DNA from: Actinomycetospora chiangmaiensis DSM 45062
GTDB lineage: Bacteria; Actinomycetota; Actinomycetes; Mycobacteriales; Pseudonocardiaceae
Direction of reading: 5' to 3'
Length of the DNA: 64,000 nucleotides
Assembly (NCBI RefSeq): GCF_000379625.1
Contig: NZ_KB903244.1
Coordinates: 62,263 to 126,262 of the forward strand
Of the stretch, positions 26,401-35,850 are shown piece by piece (the stretch's first letter is position 1; each line of letters begins with the position of its first letter). The position numbers were made by a program, and so were the translations under genes. The notes under the pieces were generated by a model. That model was not told the DNA's origin. It made no database searches and was given only the letters and a program-made list of their open reading frames with translations.

Positions 26401-29170
26401 GACGGGCTCCTTCGGGGTCGACCAGGACGGTCCCGCCGATCCGGGCGGCGACCAGCTGGTCGCCGACGGGGACGCCGACGACCTCGCCGAGGCGGTCGCG
26501 GCCGCCCCGGACGAGGGCGAGCGCGAACGGGCGTCCGAGCTCGGCGCTGCGGTAGCTGGACGTGACATGGCCCAGCATCGGGACCGGCGGCGGGGGCAGG
26601 ACCCCCCTGTCGGCGTGCTGCTCTGGATCCCTGTCGGTGAAGGCCACCACCTGCGAGCCCTCGGGCAGCGTCGTCGCCGCGTCGGTGGGCAGCAGGGAGA
26701 CCAGGTGCTTGCGTCCGGGATCGCTGTTCAGGGGCCGCGCGAAGGAGCGCTTCCCGACGAAGTCGGGCTTCTTCCTCGAGACCACCCAGGACATCCCGAG
26801 GTCCTGCGGGGTCACGGTGCCGTCGGTGTCCTGCCCGATGATCGGGTAGCCCTTCTCGGCGCGGAGCACGTGCATCGTCTCCGTGCCGTAGGGCGTGATG
26901 CCGTGCTCGGCGCCGGCCTCGAGGAGCCGGACCCACAGGTCGGCGGCGTACCAGGAGGCGACGCTGACCTCGAACGCGAGCTCGCCGGAGAAGGAGATGC
27001 GGGCCAGGCGGACGGGGACGCCGTCGAGCGCCGTGTCCTGCCAGGTCATGAAGCCGAAGGCGTCGTTCGAGACGTCGACGTCGGCGAACACCCGCCCGAC
27101 GACGTCCCGGGACCGCGGCCCGGCGACCGCCAGGATCGACCACTGCTCGGTGACCGACGTGAGCCGGACCCGCAGGTGGGGCCACTCGGTCTGGAGCCAG
27201 TCCTCCATCCGGTCCAGGACGTGGGCGGCGTTGCCGGTCGTCGTCGTGACCAGGAACCGGTCCTCGGCGAGCCGGAGCACCGTCCCGTCGTCGAGCACCA
27301 TGCCGTCGTCGCCGCACATGACGCCGTAGCGGACGCGCCCGACCTTCAGTGTGCTCATGAGGTTCGTGTAGAGGTGGTCGAGCAGCACCGCGGCGTCGGG
27401 CCCGCGCACGTCGATCTTGCCGAGCGTGGAGCCGTCCATGACGCCGACCGAGCGGCGCACGGCGGCGCACTCGCGGAGGACCGCGGTGGCCATGTCCTCG
27501 CCGGGGTGCGGGTAGTAGCGGGCGCGCTTCCACATCCCGACGTCCTCGAACACGGCGCCCGCCGCGACGTGGTGGTGGTGCACCGGAGTGGTGCGCACGG
27601 GGTCGTAGAGGTCGCCCCGGTCGCGGCCGGCCAGCGCCGCGAACGGCACGGGGGTGTAGGGCGGGCGGAACGTCGTGGTCCCGAGGGCGCCCACCGGCCG
27701 GCCGAGCAGCTCGGCGGTGATGCCGGAGGCGACGACGCCGGACGTCTTCCCCTGGTCGTGCGCGGTGCCGATCGTTGTGTAGCGCTTGACGTGCTCCACG
27801 GAGGTCATGCCGGCGCCGACCGCGCGGGCCACGTCGGCCACGGTCGCGTCCCGGGCGATGTCGACGAACTGCCGGGCGGGGTCGCCCGGGGTGCGCCAGA
27901 GCGTTCTGCGCGGGGTGATCACCTCGGGCTCGGCGGACGGTGCGTCGGCGCCGCCCGCCTCGCGCAGCACGTCGGCGAGCGCGAAGGTGCCGTTGGCCGC
28001 CCCGACGACGGTGGTGCCCGGCAGCGCGGCCGCGGGCCGGAAGCCGACGAGCTCGTCGTCGAACGCGAGCGGCCCGCCGACGTGGCTGAACAGGTGGGCG
28101 GTGGGGTTCCAGCCGCCGCTGACCAGGAGCAGGTCGCACGGCACCTCGCGGCGGGTCTCCCCCACCAGCACCGCGCGGACCCGGTCGGTCCCCAGCGTCC
28201 CCCGGACGTCGGTGCCGGCCTCGACGGGCACGCCGGCCGCGGCGCACCGTGCGGCCCAGCCCGCCGGGGCCTGCGCGCGCCCGTCGACCACGCGCACGGC
28301 GGCCCCGGCCCCGTGCAGGTCGAGCGCCGCGGCGTAGGCGGCGTCGTCGACGGTGAACACGACGACCTCGCGCCCGACGAGCACGCCGTGCCGGTGCAGC
28401 AGGTCGCGGGCCGCGGACGCCAGCATCACGCCGGGGCGGTCGTTGTCCTCGAGCACGATCGGCCGTTCGATCGCTCCGGCGGCGACGACCACCCGGCCGG
28501 CCCGGATGCGGTGGACCCGCTGGCGGGCGCTGCGCCCCGTGGTCTCCCCGTGCCGCTCGAGGGCGAGCACGAACCCGTCGTCGTAGTGGCCGAAGGCGGT
28601 CGTGGCCTGCAGGTGGGTGACGTGCGGGGCCGCGGCCAGTTCCGCGACGACGGCGTCGACGAACTCCGTCGCCGGGCGGCCGTCGACGGTCTCGGTGCCG
28701 GTGAGGGTGCCGCCGGGGGTCGGGCGGTCGTCGACGAGCACCACGTCCTGCCCGGCGCGCGCCGCGGCGCGGGCGGCGACCAGTCCGGCCGGGCCCGCGC
28801 CGACGACGAGGACGTCGCAGTGGACGTGCCGGTGGTCGTAGCGGGCGGTGTCGGCCACCTGCGCGAGGCGGCCGCGGCCGGCGACACCGCGGGCGACGAG
28901 GCCGTCGGTGACCTCGAGCGTCGTCGCGAGCAGCATCGGCTCGGGGAAGGGCTCCTCGACCTGCACCAGGCCGCCGGGGTCCTCGGTCCAGGAGCCGACG
29001 ACGCCGCGGGGCCGGCCGAGCCGGACGCTCGTGCCGAGGGTGGTCACCCCGTGCGCGAGCAGCGCCGAGGCGACGGTGTCCCCCGGGTGGCCGGTGTAGG
29101 GGACGCCGTCGAAGGTGAAGGAGACGGTCCGGGTGCGGTCGATGCGGCCGTACCCCTCGACGCGGGTCAT
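26390..29170 (-). CDS. soxA: Sarcosine oxidase, alpha subunit
   Basis: A 926-residue alpha subunit. The N terminus carries a 2Fe-2S-ferredoxin-like fold without the cluster (VSFTFDGVPYTGHPGDTVAS). Next comes an NAD/FAD-binding domain with CDVLVVGAGPAGLVAARAAA and VVAAGAIERPIVLEDNDRPG. A C-terminal GcvT-like THF domain from about residue 560 has YTNLMSTLKVGRVRYGVMCG, SFSGELAFEVSVASWYAADL and VLRAEKGYPIIGQDTDGTVT. The complex oxidises sarcosine to glycine and forms 5,10-methylene-THF and hydrogen peroxide. ATG 29170 overlaps the soxD stop (ATGA). Confidence 0.95.
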
Positions 29171-29436
29171 ACCGTCGACCTCCCGTACGGACGGGTCTCG
29201 GCGAAGACGTAGGTGCGGGTGTCGCGGACGGCGCGCAGCCAGCGGCGGCACCCGGCGTCGTGGCACCAGCGCTCCGCGAAGGCGCCCTTCGGGTTGTCGC
29301 GGAAGAAGAGGAAGCGGGCCCACTGCTCGTCGTCGAGGGCGGACGGGTCGGCCGGGTAGGCGAGGTCGGCCTGGCCGCCGTAGCGGAACTCGGTCTCCTC
29401 GCGCGGCCCGCACCAGGGGCAGGTGATCAGTTGCAC
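29167..29436 (-). CDS. soxD: Sarcosine oxidase, delta subunit
   Basis: An 89-residue zinc-binding delta subunit. The four ligands of the known structures are conserved at the same positions: Cys6 and Cys9 (TCPWCG), His59 and Cys63 (WCHDAGC). FLFFRDNPKGAFAERW, typical of the family, precedes the second ligand pair. It lies 42 bp after soxB and overlaps soxA by 4 bp. Zinc here is structural and helps assemble the alpha-beta interface. Confidence 0.95.
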   Translation of the reverse strand: MQLITCPWCGPREETEFRYGGQADLAYPADPSALDDEQWARFLFFRDNPKGAFAERWCHDAGCRRWLRAVRDTRTYVFAETRPYGRSTV

Positions 29437-29478
29437 GGCGGTCTCCGGGGTCGGTGCGAGGGGTGGGTGCGGGGCGGA

Positions 29479-30690
29479 TCAGTGGGCGACGCCGGCGGCA
29501 CCGTGCTCGTCGACGAGCGCGCCGGTGACGAACCGGTCGAGGGCGAAGGGGGCGACGAGCGGGTGCGGCCGGCCGTGGGCGACGGTGTCGGCGAAGGCCC
29601 AGCCGATCCCGGGGGTCGCCTTGAAGCCGCCGGTCCCCCATCCGGCGTTGACCAGCACGTTCTCGTAGGGGGTGTGGCCGACGATCGGGCTGGCGTCGGG
29701 GGTGACGTCGACGATGCCCGCCCAGCTGCGCAGCAGGTGGGCGCGCGCGAAGACCGGGAACAGCTCGACCGCCGCGGCCATCTGGCGCTCGATGACGTTG
29801 AAGGCGCCGCGCTGGCCGTAGCCGTTGTAGCCGTCGACGCCGGCGCCCATCACGAGCTCGCCCTTGTGGGCCTGCGAGACGTAGACGTGCACCGCGTTCG
29901 ACATGACGATCGTCGGGTGGACGGGCTCGAGCAGCTCGGACACCAGCGCCTGCAGCGGGTGGGACTGCAGCGGGGTCCGCACGCCCAGCCGGTCGAGCAG
30001 CACCGAGGTGTGGCCGGCGGCGCACAGCGCGACGGTGCCGCAGGCGATGTCGCCGCGGGAGGTGCGCACCCCGGTCACGCGGTCGCCGTCGACCACGAAG
30101 TCGGTGACCTCGCAGTCCTGGATGATGTCGATGCCGGCCTCGTCGGCCCGGCGGGCGAAGCCCCAGGCGACGTAGTCGTGCTTCGCGATCCCGGCCCGCG
30201 GCTGGTAGGTGGCGCCCTGCACCGGGTAGCGGATGTCGTCGGAGACGTTGACGATCGGGCAGACCTTGGCCACCTCGTCGGGGCCGAGCCACTCGGCGTC
30301 GATCCCGTTGAGCCGGTTGGCCTCGACCCGGCGGACCGAGTCGCGGACGTCCTGCTCGGTGTGGGCGAGGTTCAGCACGCCGCGCTGGCTGAACAGGATC
30401 GGGTAGCCGAGGTCGTCCTCGAGCCCCTCCCAGAGCTTCAGCGAGTGCTCGTAGATGGCCGCCGACTCGTCCCACAGGTAGTTCGAGCGGATCAGCGTGG
30501 TGTTGCGGGCCATGTTGCCGCCGGCCAGCCAGCCCCGCTCCAGCACGGCGACGTTCGTGATGCCGTGGTTCTGCGCGAGGTAGTGGGCGGTCGCGAGACC
30601 GTGCCCGCCGCCGCCCACGATGACGACGTCGTAGGACTTCTTCGGCTCGGGCGTGCGCCAGAGGAAGTCCGGGTGCTCGGGGGTGCTCAT
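29479..30690 (-). CDS. soxB: Sarcosine oxidase, beta subunit
   Basis: A 403-residue DAO-family flavoprotein, the catalytic subunit of the tetramer. [20 protein letters not shown] binds [17 protein letters not shown] lines the active site. [15 protein letters not shown] contains His171, equivalent to the histidine that carries covalent [17 protein letters not shown] closes the flavin site. The ATG overlaps the glyA stop by 4 bp, which places sarcosine oxidase directly under the glyA promoter at 32020-32049. Confidence 0.96.
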   Translation of the reverse strand: MSTPEHPDFLWRTPEPKKSYDVVIVGGGGHGLATAHYLAQNHGITNVAVLERGWLAGGNMARNTTLIRSNYLWDESAAIYEHSLKLWEGLEDDLGYPILFSQRGVLNLAHTEQDVRDSVRRVEANRLNGIDAEWLGPDEVAKVCPIVNVSDDIRYPVQGATYQPRAGIAKHDYVAWGFARRADEAGIDIIQDCEVTDFVVDGDRVTGVRTSRGDIACGTVALCAAGHTSVLLDRLGVRTPLQSHPLQALVSELLEPVHPTIVMSNAVHVYVSQAHKGELVMGAGVDGYNGYGQRGAFNVIERQMAAAVELFPVFARAHLLRSWAGIVDVTPDASPIVGHTPYENVLVNAGWGTGGFKATPGIGWAFADTVAHGRPHPLVAPFALDRFVTGALVDEHGAAGVAH

Positions 30691-31979
30691 GGGTGCAGCT
30701 CCGGGTACAGCGGGTGGCGGTCGGCCAGCGCGGCGACGCGGTAGGCCAGGGCGTCGAGCTCGATCGCGGTGACGTCGGGCTGCAGCGCCCGGGCGACGAC
30801 GTCGGCGACCTCGCGGAAGTCCTCGACGGTGAAGCCGCGGGTGGCGAGCGCGGCGGTGCCGATCCGGACCCCGGAGCTGACCATCGGCGGGCGCGGGTCG
30901 AACGGGACGGCGTTGCGGTTGACCGTGATGCCGACCCGGTGCAGCCGGTCCTCGGCCTGCTTCCCGTCGAGCGGGTGGTCGCGGAGGTCGACGAGCACCA
31001 GGTGCACGTCGGTGCCGCCGGAGACCACCCCGATGCCGGCGTCGAGCAGTCGCTCGGCGAGGACGCGGGCCCCGGCGAGCGTCCGCTCGCAGCGCTCGCG
31101 GAACTCCGGGGTGCCCGCGAGCTTGAAGGCCACCGCCTTCGCCGCGATCACGTGCTCCAGCGGGCCGCCCTGCTGCCCGGGGAAGACGGCCGAGTTCAGC
31201 GGCTTGGCCAGGGTGCGGTCCGCGGCGAGGATGACGCCGCCGCGCGGGCCGCCGAGCGTCTTGTGGGTCGTCGAGGTGACGACGTGCGCGTGCGGCACCG
31301 GGGAGGGGTGGAGGCCAGCGGCGACGAGGCCCGCGAAGTGCGCCATGTCGACCATGAGGTAGGCGCCGACCTCGTCGGCGATCCGGCGGAACGCGGCGAA
31401 GTCCTGCTGCCGCGGGTAGGCCGACCAGCCGGCGATGATCAGCCTCGGGCGGTGCTCCCGGGCGAGGCGGGCGACCTCGGCCATGTCGACGCGGTGGTCG
31501 TCGGCACGGACGTGGTAGGCGGCCACCTCGTAGAGCCGGCCCGAGAAGTTCAGCCGCATGCCGTGGGTCAGGTGACCGCCGTGGGCGAGGTCGAGGCCGA
31601 GGATCGTGTCACCCGGGGTGAGCAGCGCCGCCATGACGGCGGCGTTCGCCTGCGCGCCCGAGTGCGGCTGGACGTTGGCGTACTCGGCACCGAACAGGTC
31701 GCACAGCCGCTCGATCGCGAGGGTCTCGACGACGTCGACGTGCTCGCACCCGCCGTAGTAGCGCCGACCCGGGTAGCCCTCGGCGTACTTGTTGGTGAGC
31801 ACCGAACCCTGCGCCGCCATCACGGCGACCGGCGCGAAGTTCTCGCTGGCGATCATCTCGAGGGTGCGGTGCTGGCGGGTGAGTTCGCCGACGACCGCGG
31901 CGTGCACCTCGGGGTCGACCTCCGCGAGGGACCCGTCGAGGACCGTGCGGGGCCCGGTCCCCACCGTCGTCGTGCTCAT
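30687..31979 (-). CDS. glyA: Serine hydroxymethyltransferase
   Basis: A 430-residue PLP enzyme joining glycine and methylene-THF into serine, so it uses both products of sarcosine oxidase. Key segments are [40 protein letters not shown] and [16 protein letters not shown] with the PLP lysine, then [20 protein letters not shown]. This is probably a pathway-dedicated second copy; a housekeeping glyA would be expected elsewhere. It is the first gene of a glyA-soxBDAG-dmg-cyclodeaminase operon read from a sigma-70-like promoter with a GntR-like site just inside the transcript. Confidence 0.96.
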   Translation of the reverse strand: MSTTTVGTGPRTVLDGSLAEVDPEVHAAVVGELTRQHRTLEMIASENFAPVAVMAAQGSVLTNKYAEGYPGRRYYGGCEHVDVVETLAIERLCDLFGAEYANVQPHSGAQANAAVMAALLTPGDTILGLDLAHGGHLTHGMRLNFSGRLYEVAAYHVRADDHRVDMAEVARLAREHRPRLIIAGWSAYPRQQDFAAFRRIADEVGAYLMVDMAHFAGLVAAGLHPSPVPHAHVVTSTTHKTLGGPRGGVILAADRTLAKPLNSAVFPGQQGGPLEHVIAAKAVAFKLAGTPEFRERCERTLAGARVLAERLLDAGIGVVSGGTDVHLVLVDLRDHPLDGKQAEDRLHRVGITVNRNAVPFDPRPPMVSSGVRIGTAALATRGFTVEDFREVADVVARALQPDVTAIELDALAYRVAALADRHPLYPELHP

Positions 31980-31999
31980 CGCCGCTCCACATCGCCGAC

Positions 32000-32049
32000 T
32001 GATATATCAACTGCCGAGGACTGTAGACACGCGTGCCGATGAGGGTCAA
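32000..32049 (-). promoter_or_regulatory. glyA-sox operon promoter and GntR-like operator
   Basis: On the minus strand a -35 TTGACC (complement of 32044-32049) is 18 nt from a -10 TACAGT (complement of 32020-32025). Transcription would start near 32013. The perfect palindrome TGATATATCA (32000-32009) follows at once, a classic repressor position. Flanks GACTGATAT and TCAA are shared with the site before the MFS gene. Confidence 0.65.
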
Positions 32050-32093
32050 CACTCAGCTCGCCACGAGACGCACGACCCCGGACGGGAGCCCGC

Positions 32094-32315
32094 ATGACCA
32101 CCCAGATCGAGACCCGGACCGTCGAGGACGAGGTCACCCGACTGGACCGCTGGCTCGGGGCCCGCGTCGGCCACGAGCGCCCGGTCGGCTGCACCATCCG
32201 CGCGGCCAACCGGGACGCCGCGGCGGCGGTGGCCGGGCGGCACGGCTACACGGTCCGGACGAGCGCCGTGGAGGAGCCCGGCGCCCTCTGGGTGGAGTTC
32301 CACCCGGGCGGCTGA
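32094..32315 (+). CDS. Small unknown protein divergent from glyA
   Basis: A 73-residue soluble protein, MTTQIETRTVEDEVTRLDRW onward, with no family I recognise. The predicted order is helix, strand, helix, strand (CTIRAANRDAAAAVAGRHGY, then ALWVEFHPG). This resembles a small ferredoxin-like or ACT-like half. ATG 32094 has a GGGAG Shine-Dalgarno about 6 nt upstream. Its start region lies within 50 bp of the glyA promoter, so it may share its control. Confidence 0.65.
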   Translation: MTTQIETRTVEDEVTRLDRWLGARVGHERPVGCTIRAANRDAAAAVAGRHGYTVRTSAVEEPGALWVEFHPGG

Positions 32316-32375
32316 GGCCACGCGCCCACCCCCGAGTGGTGATCGGGGCGGGCACGGGTCAGGCTGGCGGGCGCG

Positions 32376-33737
32376 ATGATCCCTCCCCGTCACGTGCGCG
32401 CCCGTCGACTCGGTCTGGCCGGTGCCGCCGCCCTGCTCCTGCTCGTGTCCGCCTGCTCCGCCGGCGGCGGGTCGACCACCGCGGGCGCGCCGTCGCCGGT
32501 GGCCGCGACCGCGCCGGTCGCGGCCACGCCCGACGGGCTGGTGCCGACCGGCGTCACGGTCCCGTCCGGGATGGGCGACGCGCCCTTCGACAGCGCCCGG
32601 ACGGTGCTGACCCCGCCCGGCTGGACGGTCACGGTGTGGGTGCGGGTGCCGAAGGCACGCCTGGAGACGTGGGCGCCCGACGGGTCGCTGCTGGTGTCGC
32701 TGCCCGGCGACGGGGAGGTGACCCGCCTCGTCCCCGGGACGAACGGGGCGCCGCCGCAGCGGTCGACGCTCCTCGCCGGCCTGACGCAGCCGCACGGCAT
32801 GGCCTTCGACGGCAGCACGCTCTACGTCGCCGAGAGCGACCAGGTCTCCGCCTACACGTACGCGAACGGCGCGGCGACCGGGAAGCGCGTCGTGGTGTCG
32901 AACCTGCCCGACGCGAAGAGCCCCGACCTGCGCGGCGCCTACGCGCACGCGCTGAAGACCGTGGTCGTGGGGCCGGACAGGGCGCTCTACGTCTCCGTCG
33001 GGTCCACCGCGAACGTCTCCCCGCAGGACCGGGACGCCACCCCGCAGCGCGCGGCGATCCTGCGCGTGCCGGCGGGATCGGACACCCCGGAGGTCTTCGC
33101 CCGCGGAGTGCGCAACGGCACCGGACTGGCCTTCGCGCCCGACGGCCGGCTCTGGACCGCGGTGAACAACCGCGACAACATCGCCTATCCGTGGCCAGGT
33201 GCGCAGTTCGGCCAGGTGCTGCCCGAGTACGTCGACGACCACCCGCCGGAGGAGCTGGCCGCGCTGACGCCGGGGCGCGACCTCGGCTGGCCGTACTGCA
33301 ACCCCGAGCCCGACGTGCGCCCCGGACAGGCGGACCCGCCGCTGCGCACCGCCGACCTGCCGTTCACCCGCGACGTCGAGACCAACGCGGACGGCTCGAA
33401 GCTCGACTGCGCCACGCTGCCGCCGATCGAGCAGACGTTCGGCGCCCACTCCGCCCCGCTCGGGCTCGCGTTCGCCGACCTCCCGGGGCTCGGCGAGGGC
33501 GCCGTCGCCGGCGTGCACGGGTCGTGGAACCGGACGGCGCCGCGCGCGCCCGAGGTGTCGTTCTTCCCGTGGTCGGGCGGCCGGATGAGCGACCAGCGCA
33601 CCCTCGTCGGCGGCTTCCAGGCCCCCGACGGGTCGCGCTGGGGGCGCCCGGTCGCGGCGGTGCCGGGCCCCGACGGCGCGCTCTACGTCTCCGACGACGG
33701 CGCCGGGGCGATCTACCGGGTGGCGCGCAGCAGCTGA
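32376..33737 (+). CDS. PQQ-dependent sugar dehydrogenase-type lipoprotein
   Basis: A 453-residue secreted lipoprotein. The signal has RARRLGLAGAAALLLLVSAC with Cys ~27 as lipidation site, followed by an Ala/Thr/Pro linker. The rest is a six-bladed propeller of the glucose/sorbosone dehydrogenase family: GLTQPHGMAFDGSTLYVAES, VRNGTGLAFAPDGRLWTAVN, PLGLAFADLPGLGEGAV, GVHGSWNRTAPRAPEVSF and ALYVSDDGAGAIYRVA. The His/Arg positions that bind PQQ appear present, though the cofactor cannot be proven. It overlaps glycerate kinase tail to tail by 25 bp. Confidence 0.9.
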   Translation: MIPPRHVRARRLGLAGAAALLLLVSACSAGGGSTTAGAPSPVAATAPVAATPDGLVPTGVTVPSGMGDAPFDSARTVLTPPGWTVTVWVRVPKARLETWAPDGSLLVSLPGDGEVTRLVPGTNGAPPQRSTLLAGLTQPHGMAFDGSTLYVAESDQVSAYTYANGAATGKRVVVSNLPDAKSPDLRGAYAHALKTVVVGPDRALYVSVGSTANVSPQDRDATPQRAAILRVPAGSDTPEVFARGVRNGTGLAFAPDGRLWTAVNNRDNIAYPWPGAQFGQVLPEYVDDHPPEELAALTPGRDLGWPYCNPEPDVRPGQADPPLRTADLPFTRDVETNADGSKLDCATLPPIEQTFGAHSAPLGLAFADLPGLGEGAVAGVHGSWNRTAPRAPEVSFFPWSGGRMSDQRTLVGGFQAPDGSRWGRPVAAVPGPDGALYVSDDGAGAIYRVARSS

Positions 33738-34804
33738 TCCACGCTCCGCGTGATCAGCTCGGCCGCGTTCGCCTGCGACCGCTCGAGGTCGGGCTCCAGG
33801 TCCGCCAGTGCCGCGCTCCCGACGATGCCCGCCCCGGCGAGCGCGGCGGGCTCGAGGTCGACGCGGCCCGCGACGGCGAGGACCGGGACGCCGGCCTCGC
33901 GGGCCCGGGCGGCGACCCCGGCGGGTCCCTTGCCCCGCAGCGTCTGGGCGTCCAGCCGCCCCTCCCCGGTGACGACGAGGTCGGCGCGGGCCAGCCGCTC
34001 GTCGAACCCGAGCAGGTCGGCGACGAGGTCGAACCCGGGCCGCAGGCGTGCCCCGAGCAGCGTCATCAACCCGAACCCCGCTCCCCCGGCCGCGCCCGCT
34101 CCCGGCACCTCGGCGAACTCCCGGCCGACGACGTCGGCCCAGTGCGCGAGCGCGGCGTCCAGCGCGTCGACGTCGTCGGGGCCGGCGCCCTTCTGCGGGC
34201 CGTAGACGGCCGCGGCGCCGTGCGGGCCGAGGAGCGGGTTGTCGACGTCGCAGGCCACCTCGATCGTCGCGCCGGGCGCGGGCGGCGGCTGCGCGGTCAT
34301 GACGGCGGGCAGTCCCCCGCCCCCGACCCCGGCCGGGAGCTCCCGCCCGTCGGCGTCGCGCAGGACCGCGCCCAACGCCTGGGCGAGGCCTGCGCCGCCG
34401 TCGGTGGAGGCGCTGCCGCCGAGTCCCAGGACGATCCGGGAGACCCCGGCGTCGAGGGCCGCGCGGACGACCTCGCCGAGCCCGCGGGTGGACGACGTGT
34501 ACGGCTCGAGGACGCCGTCGGGGAGGCGGACGAGCCCGCACACGTCGGCGAGCTCGACGACCGCGGTGTCCCCGGAGCGCGCGAAGGAGGTCGCGACCGG
34601 CTCGCCGGTGGGGCCCGCGGCCGTCAGGGCGCAGCGTGCGAACCCGGCCGCGACGGCGGCGTCGACCGTGCCGTCCCCGCCGTCGGCGATGGGGCACAGC
34701 TCGACGGTGTGCCCGTGGCCCGTCACCGCCCGGGCGATCGCCTCGGCGACGCCCACGGCGGGCAACGAGCCCTTGAACTTGTCCGGCGCGACGAGGACGT
34801 GCAC
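33713..34804 (-). CDS. glxK: Glycerate kinase (GlxK family)
   Basis: A 363-residue GlxK-type glycerate kinase phosphorylating glycerate with ATP. Signature segments are VLVAPDKFKGSLPAVGVAEA, CPIADGGDGTVDAAVAAG, VLGLGGSASTDGGAGLAQAL, VACDVDNPLLGPHGAAAVYG, GAGAAGGAGFGLM and LVVTGEGRLDAQTLRGKGPA, in the usual order. GTG 34804 gives the normal N terminus. It could link serine/glyoxylate-derived glycerate to central metabolism, but it is not in the glycine operon. Confidence 0.95.
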   Translation of the reverse strand: MHVLVAPDKFKGSLPAVGVAEAIARAVTGHGHTVELCPIADGGDGTVDAAVAAGFARCALTAAGPTGEPVATSFARSGDTAVVELADVCGLVRLPDGVLEPYTSSTRGLGEVVRAALDAGVSRIVLGLGGSASTDGGAGLAQALGAVLRDADGRELPAGVGGGGLPAVMTAQPPPAPGATIEVACDVDNPLLGPHGAAAVYGPQKGAGPDDVDALDAALAHWADVVGREFAEVPGAGAAGGAGFGLMTLLGARLRPGFDLVADLLGFDERLARADLVVTGEGRLDAQTLRGKGPAGVAARAREAGVPVLAVAGRVDLEPAALAGAGIVGSAALADLEPDLERSQANAAELITRSVDQLLRATR

Positions 34805-34885
34805 GCGGCACAGCCTCCCGTGCGCCGGCCACGGCGTCGAGATCGCGGGTGGTCGCGCCCCGGGCCGTCGTCGATCATCGCGGGT

Positions 34886-35590
34886 GTGGAGCCGGATCCC
34901 TCGCTGCCCCGCACGCCGGACGACCTGCTCCTGTTCGAGCTGGGTCGGCGGGTGCTGCGACGCGACGTCGACCGGGTCGCGGACCTCGTCGAGAGCCTGC
35001 TCGCGGGTACGCGCCACCTCGACCGGCGCCGGTGGACGGAGTTCGCCGAGCTCGTCGAGGAGCTGTGCGAGGACCTCATCGGCCAGCTCGGCTTCGAGGA
35101 GGCCCTCCTGTGGCCCCTGCTCGAACGCCACGCGCCCGCGGCGTTGCCCTACCCCACGTGGCGGGCCGGGAGCGAGTCGTTGCGCGCCGCGGTGGCGGAG
35201 GCCCGGCGGAGCACCCGCGGCGTGAACGCCGACCGCGCGCACCGATCCGCCGCACTCTCCACCGCCGACGACCACCGGCGCCTCGGACGGCTGGCCGCCC
35301 TCTGGCGCCGGCTCGCCGACGGGCTGGAGGCCTTCGTCGCCGCGTCCACCGGGCCCGTGATCCGGGCCGTGAGCACGCAGGTGCCCGGCGAGGAGTGGGA
35401 GGCGGTCCTCCGCCGCGTCCGCGAGGGTCTGCCCGACGCGCGGAGCGCCGGGGCCCGCGTCGTCGAGGTCGCGACGCCCGACGAGGTGGAGCGCCTGCGC
35501 GGTCAGCTGGGGCCGCGTCCGCTGGCGGGGTGGGACCGTCACGGTCGACGTCGCCGGGCCCGGGAGGCCGATCTGTTCCGACCCTCGTAG
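34886..35590 (+). CDS. Hemerythrin-like (HHE-type) helical protein
   Basis: A 234-residue, Arg/Leu-rich, all-helical protein. LFELGRRVLRRDVDRVADLV, EELCEDLIGQLGFEEALLWP, LLERHAP and STADDHRRLGRLAALWRRLA follow the helix spacing of hemerythrin HHE domains. Several metal ligands are retained (FEEALLWPLLERH, DDHRRL), but the first His after RRD is Val. Iron binding is therefore uncertain and the protein may be degenerate. GTG 34886 is the only start near the family N terminus. It stands alone between glycerate kinase and a long hairpin. Confidence 0.65.
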   Translation: MEPDPSLPRTPDDLLLFELGRRVLRRDVDRVADLVESLLAGTRHLDRRRWTEFAELVEELCEDLIGQLGFEEALLWPLLERHAPAALPYPTWRAGSESLRAAVAEARRSTRGVNADRAHRSAALSTADDHRRLGRLAALWRRLADGLEAFVAASTGPVIRAVSTQVPGEEWEAVLRRVREGLPDARSAGARVVEVATPDEVERLRGQLGPRPLAGWDRHGRRRRAREADLFRPS

Positions 35591-35752
35591 CCGTCCGGCA
35601 CGCCTCCGGCGAGGGACAGACCGCTCGGTCGGTTCCACGGACGGGTTACGCTGATCCAGCGACGGGCATCTGCTCCGGCCGCCGTCGGGGGACGGCCGGG
35701 CGGGTGCCCGTCGCGCGTCCGCGCCCGGGATGGCGGGCCCCGGAGAATGAGC

Positions 35753-35794
35753 GAGCCCGGGCCGTCAGGTCGGGGGTCTGACGGCGCCGGGCTC
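35753..35794. terminator. Long two-stage hairpin between convergent genes
   Basis: GAGCCCGG (35753-35760), one base, CCGTCAG (35762-35768), nine-base loop, CTGACGG (35778-35784), two bases, CCGGGCTC (35787-35794). This gives 15 base pairs in two perfect stems. It lacks a T tract, as usual in high-GC actinomycetes. It could terminate transcription of the fusion gene (minus strand, stop at 35851) and of the hemerythrin-like gene. Confidence 0.7.
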
Positions 35795-35850
35795 GATGGA
35801 GGAGTCGCTCCGCGGCACCGCGGCGTTAACCAGGTCCACTGTGACGGCGG

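Noticed and set aside
31980..32093. Glycine riboswitch before glyA
   Set aside because: The predicted leader is only about 35 nt from the promoter start to the ATG, too short for the known tandem aptamers.
32033..35590. 1185-codon open frame on the plus strand
   Set aside because: Only its last 235 codons (hemerythrin-like protein) look real; the rest shadows the PQQ dehydrogenase and glycerate kinase genes.
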